Below, piece after piece: positions 1-10,200 of a stretch of DNA of 64,000 nucleotides. Position 1 is the first letter of the stretch; every line of letters starts with the position of its first letter. Origin of the DNA: Incurvaria masculella. Lineage: Eukaryota; Arthropoda; Insecta; Lepidoptera; Incurvariidae. Under the pieces are notes generated by a model. It had not been told where the DNA came from. It searched no databases and was given only the letters and a program-made list of their open reading frames with translations. The position numbers were made by a program, and so were the translations under genes. The DNA lies in assembly GCA_946894095.1 (NCBI GenBank), contig OX335644.1, positions 24,719,595 through 24,783,594 on the forward strand. The letters are read 5' to 3'.

Positions 1-29
1 ATATCATGCTGGGCGTTGTGGCATTAGAC

Positions 30-215
30 ATGTACAGTAAAGGGTAAGGAGACCTACAGTTTTCCATGGATTCCGAGCCATGGAACAGCTCGCGTTTGTG
101 ACGAAAACAATAATCCAACTCAGAAAGAGAAAGGAAGTGGTGCATGAACGGGGCGGGGATTTGAACACAGACTGTCTCGCATGCAAGGTAAGTCGCCACT
201 TTTCTCTCCCTAATG
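30..215 (-). repeat. tRNA-derived SINE copy (head region)
   Basis: Reverse-strand sequence contains a polymerase III B-box-like segment at about 160-175 and the block AGAAAGAGAAAGGAAGTGGTG that marks this SINE family throughout the window. Other copies lie near 3806, 16330, 18670, 25005, 31770, 36150, 45025, 46925, 50520, 52150 and 61755. A full copy joins a tRNA-like head (GCCTAGTGGC...GGTTCAAATCC) to a body that ends near CCATCCATGTC. Confidence 0.6.
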
Positions 216-259
216 TAGAACCCTATACAAATTTTCCACGTTTTTAACTGTCCAAGGAT

Positions 260-870
260 TTATTTATTTATTTATTTCAAATTTGTCGGTAACACCATAT
301 CACAAAGGTATGACGATTTAATTACATTTACAATAAATTAATACTTATTAAATTTATATTAAAATTAAATTAAATTAAATACAATACAAACATTTTCTTC
401 TTTTCAATACACACATCAACCCTCATTACACAAAAATGTTTATTATTTTGATTTCTTATTATAATTTTTACATTCTAAAAAAAATTCATCAATTGTATAA
501 AATGGCCGATCAATTAAGAATTTCCTTAGTTTCTTTTTAAAATATTTTTTTGAATAAGATTCTTTTACGTAGTCTGGTAGTGCATTAGTATGGACATATA
601 CTCATTGTCCTTTTTCCTCAATGACAATCTGGTTTGTGGCAATGTAAATTTTCTTCTGTCTCTTAGTACATATCGATCTTGTTGAGTGCCCTGCTTTTTA
701 TAATTATTCATCTTTTCGTACGCCTCTAGGCTAATGATATAAATATATAAATTTATTACAGTCAGTATTTCCATTTGCTTAAAAAGAGGCCTGCAAGTAT
801 CATTCCATTTTGATCCCATAATAATTCGAACAGCCTTTTTCTGCAATCTTAATATTTTATTTACTTCAGT
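260..870 (-). mobile_element. LINE fragment, C-terminal reverse transcriptase part
   Basis: The frame 846-565 on the - strand reads QKKAVRIIMGSKWNDTCRPL and FKQMEILTVINLYIY, the usual segment after the polymerase domain in Jockey/CR1-type LINEs. The frame is open for only 93 codons, there is no start codon of its own, and the flank to 260 is AT-rich 3' tail. It is a dead 5'-truncated copy. Confidence 0.7.
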
Positions 871-1560
871 ACATGTACCCCCTTATTATTATTATTTGAA
901 GTTGGGCTGCGGACCTTTTTCGGCCTCTGTCACTGCGACCTTTACAGATCTATTGTGACTTTTCCCTTCTTACAGTTCACCCTCAATTCCCGCCTCCTTC
1001 AGGAAGTGCAGGATTTTTTGAGGTGTGTGATGACTTTGATATCATCTGGGTCTAGTAAGTATCCCCCCAGGATGGCATTTCTTTTATGAATTAGTGGTCC
1101 ACAGTCGCACAGAAGGTGGATCGGTGTCACCTCTTGTTCAAGACAGAACCTGCATAAATCTGAATCTGTCAACCTCATCCTGTGCAGGTGTTTGTTAAGG
1201 TTACAGTGACCTGTTAGAGCTCTGGTAATTACTCTGAGTTGATTTTGGCTTAGGTTGATTAGCTCGAATGCTCTTTTCTGGGAAAATTCCATTATAAGGG
1301 CCTTGACGTGCTTTAGTCCTGGCTTGCTTTTCCACTGGCACGGGCTTTGGTTTTGAGCCCAGTCATGTAATGTTCCGAGTGCAGTGCTTTTGGAAATCCC
1401 ACAGGATGGTTCAGGTCCCATCTGGGGTTTATTAGCTCCTTCTTTAAGGCCATATCTTAGTATAGCCTCAACATATGCGAAATAAACATGTTTCATAGTT
1501 TTTGATGTTGAAGTTCTCTTAAGCGTTTTCAAGGCATAACAAGCACTTGCAAATTTTTTA
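871..1560 (-). mobile_element. LINE fragment, 3' end with CCHC-like C-terminus
   Basis: The - strand frame 1532-999 encodes LCRFCLEQEVTPIHLLCDCG and ALTGHCNLNKHLHRMRL, the C-terminal region after the RNase H domain of RNase H-bearing LINEs. Its upstream part has lost the RNase H motifs. The 3' end (871-1030) is repeated in direct + orientation at 13725-13890, so both come from one family. Confidence 0.7.
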
Positions 1561-2700
1561 GATATTTTATCAATTTGACTTTTCCAGTTTAACTTCGATC
1601 CCTACATTCTGAAAATTCTAGGAAATTCTCCATTCTGTGTCACCGCAAAGCCTCCGCTGTCAAATATTTGTGTAGACGCGTACGGACGCAACTCTAAAAT
1701 AGAAACTAAGCAAACACAGCCTTCTCGGGCTTAGCGGACCAACTCGGCTATTTGCTTACTATGTAGTGAGGTAAACCTTGATTTAATGTTATATTGAGGA
1801 AATACGCAATGACGGCATTTAACACAATATAACTTTGTGGCCTGGGATAATAGGTTCCGATGCCTATGGTGGATTATGCACTTCAGCCATTCATTTGGGT
1901 TTTTATACATATACAGGGTGTCGTAATGGCCAGTACATTAATTTCGCCAGCGTAATCCTCATGTTTTTCCAGAACTAAAATATGACATAAAATTATTGAG
2001 TTATATCCGGGCTGATTGTTTTCATGCTGATTTTCCGATACCAAAAACTATTTTGGTGAACAGCAATTAGGTTGATATCTCAATTATTGCAGTCAAAATG
2101 GGGACTATGGGAGCGTTGTAAACCACGTGACGGGTTTGAGACCACTTTTCGACCCCCCCCCCCCTGCCCCGCTCATGACCACGAGGCTAACCATCCCCCC
2201 CTCCCCCTACCCAAATGACGTGACATTCATAAAATCACATTTTAGGCACTTTCCAAAAAGCCCGCTGTTTCTGATCTTTGGGGAAACTATTATGAACAGG
2301 CAAATATACACATATCGAGGTTTACGTAACCAAAACCATCATATAAAGAGAAGAAAATGAAATATAAAAAAAAAAAAATTGTTTAATTATAAGAATTATT
2401 AGAAATGACTGCAGGGGTACGCGAAGCGCAGCAGGAGCGCTTGGCCCGGCACAACTCGCCTTCAGTGCGTTCCGCAACGTGACTCAGCCCGGCACCCCCA
2501 CCCTCCCTCTTGTGATCAGACGTGACCGAGAGCTGGACACCTCCCTCCCCGTAACTCCGTCACGTGGTTTATAAACGCTCCCTAAGCGCTGGATCAATAC
2601 GCATAAATAAGCACCGTCTAGTTGTAGCCTAACCTAGCCTAGGTTAGACATTGTGTCAAGTTTAATTGGTCCGATTCAAATGTAATAGAGAACTTTGTTG
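1561..2700. other. Intergenic DNA, no gene seen
   Basis: Contains a poly-C run near 2151-2165 and a poly-A run near 2369-2378. No conserved protein frame was found. Confidence 0.5.
2150..2165 (+). repeat. Poly-C run
   Basis: About fourteen C in a row; a similar run lies at 27317-27329 in tankyrase intron 16. Length may be a sequencing artefact. Confidence 0.8.
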
Positions 2701-2714
2701 GCTGACAGGATTGT

Positions 2715-2790
2715 CAGGATAGCTCAGCAATGAAGCAGCGGACATGTAATTGAAAGGTCTGTTCGAATCCTGCTTCCGACGAATGTCCAG
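2715..2790 (+). repeat. tRNA-like SINE head
   Basis: Contains GGATAGCTCAGC as A box and GTTCGAATCCTGC as B box in tRNA order, but the cloverleaf is imperfect. Two more heads of the same family are at 15508-15550 (truncated after the A-box half) and 49297-49370. This is a SINE or tRNA pseudogene rather than a working tRNA. Confidence 0.55.
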
Positions 2791-3019
2791 ACCAAATCTT
2801 TTTTTGATTACATTTCCTCATTATAAGACAACAGTAATATCGTATGCATTAATTAAATATATAAAATTATCGACTTTTTAAACTGGGAGAAAGAGTACTA
2901 CACTAGATATTTTTTTGCATGCCCGATTGACTAAGCCAAACTGACTTTGGAAGGCTGTGCTGGGGGTGGGTCGGCTCATTTCGAAGCGGAGTGGCGAATC
3001 TTATACCCTATTTATTCTA

Positions 3020-3280
3020 TGACTTATTTTTTTACGAAAATCTGGTATGGCTGGCTGAGGACCAAAGGTGCTCAGAAAAGCAAAATAAACCTTGCCATGT
3101 GTGTCGCAAGGCTCAGCGAGGCACCATACCAGCGGATATCTGGACTATCGCTGTGCTGTCGAATTTGTGTTGCATAAAAATCTTTACGGGTACAATTTGA
3201 GCACCAATTTTTGCGAGCTTAACTCACACCCCACACAACTGCCTGCCGAGAAGTCGGCATGGTGCCTCGCTAGATAATTT
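3020..3280 (+). repeat. Dispersed repeat, inverted copy at 33270-33430
   Basis: The segment with GGCTGAGGACCAAAGGTGCT and CAGAAAAGC reappears in reverse complement inside tankyrase intron 20. The ORFs that overlap here have no recognisable domain. Element type unknown. Confidence 0.5.
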
Positions 3281-3799
3281 TAAGATTCTAAATATCGCAT
3301 TCGGTTGTGTCCGCCATGCTGGTTCAAACAAAAATAAATAAGCCAGTTTTCCCACAACTTTCTAGGCCAATCTTGACCGTAGGAAGTATATGACATATTG
3401 ACATTTATACAATTAGTCGTTTTTGTGAGAGCTAATAGGACATATGAGCTGAATGCTCATATGTGATGGTAATTGATTCTCTAGAAAAGGTTTTACTTCT
3501 GCCAGTGATCCAAGCAAGACTTATGTTTGCCGTTCTCCACCGAGCCGAGGTGAAGCAGTACATATGAATATTGCCATCGCAACCTGTGCGATATTCTCAA
3601 GTGAGTGATAATCGAGAAGATTCGTGTCAGAGTTGGCATTGACATAAGCATTCAAAAAAATTTACAATTTAAGGATATTTCCACTGCGTACAACTGTCGA
3701 CAGTTTGAATAATTGATGGTCGGAGCAATAAACATTGTTTGTGTTTTCCATCCAGGTTATGTGGCTACCCACACCGCATAACCATACTACGCAATGTAA

Positions 3800-4335
3800 G
3801 AAGATCTTTGCATGGCACCTACTTTATATAAAGTTTGTTGGGCTAATATCATGACAGTAGGTATGGTATAAGCCATCTAGGGTGAAATTTACAAGAGTGC
3901 GCCATTCTTAGCTTCTAGTTGGATATCAGGGACGGTAGAGTGGATTTTTAGAAGCATTTTTGGTCAAGGAACATGGGCGCGAAAACGAAGTTTTCTATCC
4001 AAAATTTTTTTTTTGAAAACATTAAATCCAGTCAGCAGTATTAACGTTCGTTCTGTATTCCGATGCGAACAGGTCATGTTGACAAATTCATATTGCAGGT
4101 AAAATGTTGCCAACACGTAATTTCCCATAATTTAGAGTAAAATTAACAATTGCATAAACATATCAAAAAATTTTTTTGTATAGAAAACTTCGTTTTTGCG
4201 CCCATGTTCCATGACCAAACATTCTTCTAAAAATCCACTCTACCATCCCTGATATCCAGCTAGAAGCTAAGAATGGCGCACTCTTGTAAATTTTTTCCGC
4301 CATCTATGTTGTTACATAAAATAAAAGCCCTCAAC
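3800..4335 (+). repeat. SINE copy split by the MITE
   Basis: The left part (GCATGGCACCTACTTTATAT, then the segment near 3840-3879) and the right part (4299-4335) match the end of the SINE family when the 419-bp MITE and one target copy are removed. Confidence 0.6.
3880..4298. mobile_element. MITE with long inverted repeats and 8-bp target duplication
   Basis: About 130 bp at each end are near-perfect inverted repeats (3889-4015 against 4165-4295), including AAGAGTGCGCCATTCTTAGC. The element is flanked by GCCATCTA at 3872-3879 and 4299-4306. The flanks together read as one SINE copy, so the MITE jumped into a SINE. An 8-bp duplication fits hAT and a few other superfamilies; the terminal bases do not settle which. 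Confidence 0.8.
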
Positions 4336-5135
4336 CTACAAATTATTTGCTCACGGCGGCTCTACCAACTAGAGCTATCCAGACCATGAGGTTGAACCAA
4401 CCAATCAACCATACTACTACCCAAAACCACCGAACATACTACTAGTATTCACGAAAAACACACCTTCAGAGTGAAGAGACAGAAGGGGACTCTGATGAAG
4501 CAGAGATCACATCTGGGTGCATTCTAAGTGTACCGGCAGTGGGTGCGGCGCGGATCCGTCAATGAAACGACCTCGGAACAGGTTCCGCAGCCCTGGCGCA
4601 CCAACACACGCGCCGAGCGCGTCCGTGTGTGTACACACACGCACGTGCAATGCGACCGAGTGCGCGCCTAACCTAATTAAACCCCTGAGGACAGCGTCGT
4701 AGCGCGTGACAACCCTAATCATGGAAATCTATGCATTCTTACTGTACTAAGCTTGTACCGGACGCATTTGAAGTCGAGATCTTTTATCAATTTCGCGAGT
4801 TTATTGCTTTCGTTCATGACGAAAAGTGGGGTATAGTTTGCGGATCTATTTAAACAGTATTTGCAATGAGTTAAAGCTGTAAGTGATTATAACAGCATGT
4901 GTAGTTTACTTAATTCGATTAGCGTTATAATTTCTACGTAATGACATTTAGCTCTAATTCATGAGGGGTCACCGAGAAATCATACCGCTGAATTCGAGAT
5001 AATTCACATGCTTCATAATTGCATGTTCCTCAACATCGCAGCCTAGTTAGTGAAGACGATAGCTTTTATAGGATTAGTCAGTGATATGTGCAAACATGCC
5101 AAATTCCTTTGGAATTAGAGGAGTGAAAGGGGGCT
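4336..5135. other. Intergenic DNA, no gene seen
   Basis: Includes a GT/AC-rich palindromic stretch near 4622-4646 and two mutually antisense frames at 4507-4722 that do not resemble any protein. Confidence 0.4.
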
Positions 5136-5139
5136 TACC

Positions 5140-5330
5140 TACAGAGTCCGGCTCCAAAGAATTCCAGTGTTCACTCAACACATGCACTGATCACTTGTAA
5201 CCACCGTACTCGTTCAGTTAACACACAATTCCATCACATAAGTCCGGCGCTTTAAACTCCAATATTATCTTCGAACTTATGATCAACAGAACACTGACGG
5301 GGTCGGAAACGATACCACACTACCACACGG
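5140..5330 (-). other. Candidate 5' non-coding exon of a leftward gene
   Basis: Read on the - strand, 5330 to about 5141 has no long reading frame. It has an initiator-like TCAGTG near 5298 and ends at a good donor, CTGTAG|GTAAGC. Its composition is more balanced than the flanks and it matches no other repeat in the window. This looks like the first exon of a divergent gene leaving the window to the left, but it could be chance or unrecognised repeat sequence. Confidence 0.25.
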
Positions 5331-5471
5331 TCGCCATTTTGATATCGTCAACATATATCATAGACAAAAATAAATTGCTTTCCGCTGCGTTCAGATAATC
5401 TCCAAAGAAAATCCTTTCTATGATCGCGGTCCGAATGGGGAAGCAAACAAAGCTCCTAGTCCCAGTTGTCT

Positions 5472-5688
5472 CCTAAATTGGCGTTTACGGAACTTCGAAG
5501 TTACGTAAAAACGTCAAACTCCATACAAATTTTTACTAGATATTCTGTGGTTTTACTTCTTCAACCTGACAAAGTCAAACTCAGACTTACAAATTTTATT
5601 TCGCTTAACGCCCACTACGTGCGCTTTTCAATTTCTCCAAACATTTGAAAACGCCAGTCGTTCGATTTGCCGTAAACGCCAATTTAGG
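5472..5688. mobile_element. Small MITE with perfect 19-bp inverted ends
   Basis: The sequence CCTAAATTGGCGTTTACGG at 5472-5490 is repeated as its exact reverse complement at 5670-5688. The 217-bp element has no coding capacity. Ends of this kind mark a non-autonomous DNA transposon; the superfamily is unknown. Confidence 0.6.
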
Positions 5689-6322
5689 TGACAGGTGGCG
5701 ACTAAGTGATTTCACATAAAACATCTGCCGAAGCTGTCCAATACCATACAAAATAATACAGAAAAGATTTCAAAATGTAATTTACTCAACCAACGTATTT
5801 AAATATATATATCACAATAACTAACCTATAATATTTCTTTGCAAACTTTGTATTTTACATTAAAATTAGTTTAAAGACAAACAAAAGCTAATCTTTTCTT
5901 CCAAACCTTTTTCTAACTGCATCATGGAGTACATATTACATCTAAAACTTGTATATAAAACTTGACAGCAGTTACAGTTTTTACGTTTCTAACGTGAGGT
6001 CGCTCATGCGACACCTACACCTTGAGTTTTCTTATCAATTGCGCACAAACGCCGAGAGCGTTAATAAAGTTGGTCCGAATCGCACTGACAGTGCATAGAT
6101 CTTCCAGTACGAGTTACATATCACTTATCGAAATTTTGCTGATCTCATCGATTCCACAGGTTTACACCATTAAATAGAGCTGGCATTTGGCTATGAACAT
6201 TTCGGTGCAATCCTTTTGTGTTTCTAACAAAAAGTTCAGAAAAGTAGCTGCGCTCCTACAGCTTATGCACTCATGAAGCGAACTCGATTTCAAGTCACAG
6301 TTGAATGTGAAACGATTAAGCC

Positions 6323-6556
6323 TGACGTCATCAAACATTAACGGCTGTATTCAGAGTGGCCCAGTCTAACTTTAATACTCCGGACTAAGCCAAGCCAAGT
6401 GCCAAGCTCCTAAGTTTTGACAGGTTCTCTCTGAGTACTGTAAATGTTAAGTTGTGTAATTGCACTCTAATTAGAATAATTAGAAAAGGACAATATAGGG
6501 TAATCGTGGCTGGCATTTCACTAGTACGATGAATATTTTCATGTTTGATGACGTCA
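6323..6556. promoter_or_regulatory. Two CRE octamers in an inverted repeat upstream of tankyrase
   Basis: Perfect TGACGTCA palindromes at 6323-6330 and 6549-6556 lie in the two arms of an inverted repeat (6308-6339 and 6540-6571). A third, diverged arm copy near 6775 has TGACGACA. They are 500-750 bp before the tankyrase start codon. The octamer is the known CREB/ATF site; whether it acts here is inference. The arms may simply be transposon ends. Confidence 0.4.
6360..6470 (+). repeat. Dispersed repeat shared with 26358-26480
   Basis: Both copies contain GTATTCAGAGTGG and the shared AAGTTTTGACAGGTTCTCTC, then TGAGTAC, separated by less similar DNA. The copy here lies inside the inverted repeat that holds the CRE octamers, so the structure may be one transposon. 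Confidence 0.45.
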
Positions 6557-7070
6557 GGCGAAAGCGTTTCACTTTCATTTGTGACTAACTCGTTTTCGCT
6601 TTCCAGAGTTGACATGTTGGGGGTCTACTCATTAGATTCTCACCTGTGAGTTACTGGTGACTCACCAGTAGTCACAACGCTTTCGTACTCATGAAATGAC
6701 AGCTACGAGTCACCCTTGTGTTGTTCCTTTCTAATGATTCCAATTAGAGAGCAACGACACAAACATAACATTTGATGACGACAGGCAAAAGCGTCTCAGT
6801 TTCATCTGTGACTTAACTCGTTTTCGCTGTTCTGAGGAGATATGCTGCTATATGATGCTCCCCTAACTCCGCTTTTCTACTACGGTTACGAATGTAAAAA
6901 AATCTGTGCTATCATCCGTCAGAACAAATGTTTTGTTCTGTGGCTCTCAGTGGGTGGGATCTTTAGAGGCTTTCTTTTATTTGTATTTACCATATTTCCG
7001 CGTTCAGCCCGTTGCTACGTGGTGCTAATGCCCAAGATGCGCTAACGTGGTCGCGCGCGGTGCACGACGG

Positions 7071-7278
7071 ATGTCCGAAGGTCTATCCGCGGGCTCGGAC
7101 GGGATGGCGGAAGGGCTGTCGGGCGCCGCGGGCGGCTCCTCTGCCGCCGACCTGAGGGAGCTGTTCGAAGCGTGCCGCAGCGGGGACACGGCGCGCGTAC
7201 GCAAGTTACTCGTGCCTCATGCGGTCAACGCGAGGGACACCCACGGACGGAAGTCAACACCGCTGCATTTCGCTGCTG
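7071..7278 (+). CDS. Tnks: Tankyrase exon 1 (residues 1-69)
   Basis: Holds the start codon, a short Ser/Gly/Ala-rich leader and the first ankyrin repeat of cluster 1 ([17 protein letters not shown], then STPLHFAAG). It ends in phase 1 at a GTGGGT donor. The leader is only about 25 residues, so the His/Pro/Ser-rich region of vertebrate TNKS1 is absent, as in TNKS2 and insect tankyrases. Confidence 0.93.
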
Positions 7279-10200
7279 GTGGGTGAAAGTGATGCTGGTT
7301 GCATAATTTTGTTCTAGTTTTTGATGGAATCGATGCTTTATTCACGTTAATCGTGACGAAATGTAGGTCTTATCAGTCGATTGTAAAATGATACGAGTAT
7401 ATTTCACCACGATATTGCTGGTTACATATGGTTTGATTAGTTTCTGATTTTTTCCCCCAAAAACAAATATTTTGAACTAGGAATGTTATCTTAGTGGTTG
7501 AACAGGATTGGACGGTTCTTAGCAGAATATTCATGAAGTTTTCAATCCGATTGGTATGTCTGGTTTTTATTATATTTTTATTTTCCCTATTTGTTTTTAT
7601 AGCGGCAAAATAAATACACACTCTGTGAAGATTTCAGCTGCCTATCTATTACGGTTCATGAGATACAGCCGGACGGACGGACGGACGGACAGCGGAGGCT
7701 TAGTAATAGGGTTCCGTTTCACCCTTTGGTATGGAACCCTAAAAATCACTTAATTTTTATATTTTTTTAATTTTACCTATTTGTTATAGCGGCAAAATAG
7801 ATACAAACTCCGTGAAAATTTCAGCTGCCTACCTATTACGGTTCACAAGATACAGCCCTGTGACAGACGAACAGACGGACGGACAGCGGAGGCTTAGTAA
7901 TAGGGTTCCGTTTTCACCCTTTGGGTACGGAACCCTAAAAAAGGGACAATCCCGTTTTAAAAGGTCACGTTATGTATGTTACTTACTTGTTACTTGTTAC
8001 TTGTAGTCGGGCTCGGTTTCCACACTTAAGCCTTTGTGGCGTATTTTGTGTCGAAGTTCGGAGTTCAGCTCATCCAGCCTAGCTCAGCCCAGAAGCGCAG
8101 TAGCCTCGATGGGTGTGCGCAGGCATCTTGGAGCGTCCTCGGTGATTCGAGGATCTCTGCCCGTTGGGTCGCTACTCCGGTGCAGTGAAGCACGACGTGA
8201 GCAGCCGATTCTTCGTCCCCTAGGCAAGCCCTGCACAAGGGACTGTTGGTTACACCTAGAACATACAGGTGTTTGTTGAGCTGACAGTGTCCAGTTAGCA
8301 TACCTACCATGACGCGTAGGTTACCTTTCGTCTGCTTTAGCAAACGGCTGGTCAGGCGTGGGTTGAGTGACGGAAACGCCTCCCTTGCCTGTCTGCATTC
8401 ACTGGTGCTGTTCCATAGGTCTTGGTGTTGCGTGAGAGTTCTTTGACGTAGCCACGTACGGAGCTGACTGAAGGGGATCGGTAGGATAGGGTCTGGGCCT
8501 ACCAGTAGGGTGTCTGATCCTCTTTTGGCCAGCTCGTCTGCCGCGTCGTTGCCATGTGATCCGCTGTGCCCCTTGATCCATTGGAGAGTTACCCTGTTGT
8601 TTTGTGAAATACTCTCCAAAGCAAGATGGCATTCATGAATAAGTCCTGATGAGATTATGTTACCATTCAGAGCTTTAAGAACTGCTTCGCTGTCAGAGAT
8701 AAGACGGATGCCGAAGCCCGTGACACCTCTGGCTGCTACTGCGTTGGCTGCCTGGATGAGTCCTACACACTCTGCCTGAAAGATAGAACTGTGTACACCC
8801 AGGGGTGTTGATATTTTAATATTTAAATCAAGGGAAAAGGTCCCCGCCCCCGTCCCTTTCTTGGTTTTTGAGCCATCTGTATATATGCGAACCTCTTGTA
8901 TAGGGGAATAGTCATTTGGCTCTTCGATGAGTTGTACCGAGTAGTGCTTCTCAAATACATGCATTTTGTGGATCTTGTCACATTTAGCTGCTAACATCGG
9001 TTCATATGTCATAGCTAAAGGAATGATTTTTGTGTGCGGACCCTCGTTGGTTTTGCCCCATAGACCTAGCACTCTCATTCTAAGTGCTGCAGTGGCTGCT
9101 TCCTGCTGAATGACCAGATCCAGTGGTTGCAGACCTAGGATTATTTCCAGAGCGGCTGTGGGGGTGGTCTTCATGCAGCCCGTAATGGCTAGGCAGGTTA
9201 TGTATGTATGAACTGGGCAAGGATTTGATCGCAAAGCTGTTACTGCGCAGGGTACGGGCGGCGCGAGGTGGTGGAGGCGCTGATCGCGGCGGGCGCGGCG
9301 CTGCAGGCGCGCGACGACGGCGGCCTGCAGCCGCTGCACAACGCGTGCTCGTTCGGGCACGCGGACGTAGTGCGGCTGCTGCTGGCGGCGGGCGCCGCGC
9401 CGGCCGCGCGCGACAACTGGGGCTACACGCCACTGCACGAGGCCGCCGCCAAGGGGAAGGTGGACGTCTGCATCGGTACGTCAGTGACGATACCATCGAT
9501 TGGTTCAATGGATGTCCAAATAATATTTTTTTAATTTTCATTTCAAATCAGCAGTTTTAGACTGATGTACAAACGGCATTTTCATTTATTTCTTTTATTT
9601 TATCCTCTTTATGTTTTCTCTGATTTTATATTCAGAGCCATTTCCTGTTTAATTTTGTTTAGATAAATCCTTTAAAGTGGTCTATGTATTTATGTTTAAT
9701 TTGTCTTATATATTCATTGAGTTGATTAGCTAGAGCGTTCATTATTGATTATTTAATGTAATAATGAAAAGAAGAAAAAATAAGAGTATTTAGAACTTAA
9801 GTAAGCAGTAAGAGTTGCAAAAATGTTTTATTAATTGATAGGAAGTGTATTGAATTGGGTTGAAATAATTTATTTATTTATTTTTTTATAAGTTTTAGAC
9901 AGGCAGCATATGCTGATGTGTCTAAATCCAGTGTTTAACTTGATAAATTTATTTGCTAAGTGGTTTTTAATAAAACAATTTTTGTTTTTTTTTTTTGTTA
10001 TTTTTCTTTACATTCGATTTTGTTTGACATGGTTTATTTTAACCATGTATTTTAATTAATTAATTATTAATTAATTTATTTTATATTAGACAGGCAGCCT
10101 AGGCTGATGTGTCTAAATCGAGTACATAGTTCATTGATATATTAATTTTTTTTTGTGATGCGCTCTGTGCGTGTGTATCAATATTATAATAATAATAATA

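Noticed and set aside
2715..2790. Functional tRNA gene
   Set aside because: A and B boxes are present, but stems do not pair well and related copies at 15508 and 49297 are truncated or altered, so it is a SINE head.
4507..4722. Mutually antisense frames of 61 and 71 codons
   Set aside because: Stop-free only because of local GC content; no domain and no conservation visible.
9197..9438. N-terminal part of a 457-codon - strand frame
   Set aside because: It is the antisense of tankyrase exon 2 joined by chance to the LINE frame; the target duplication at 9197-9207 shows the LINE ends there.
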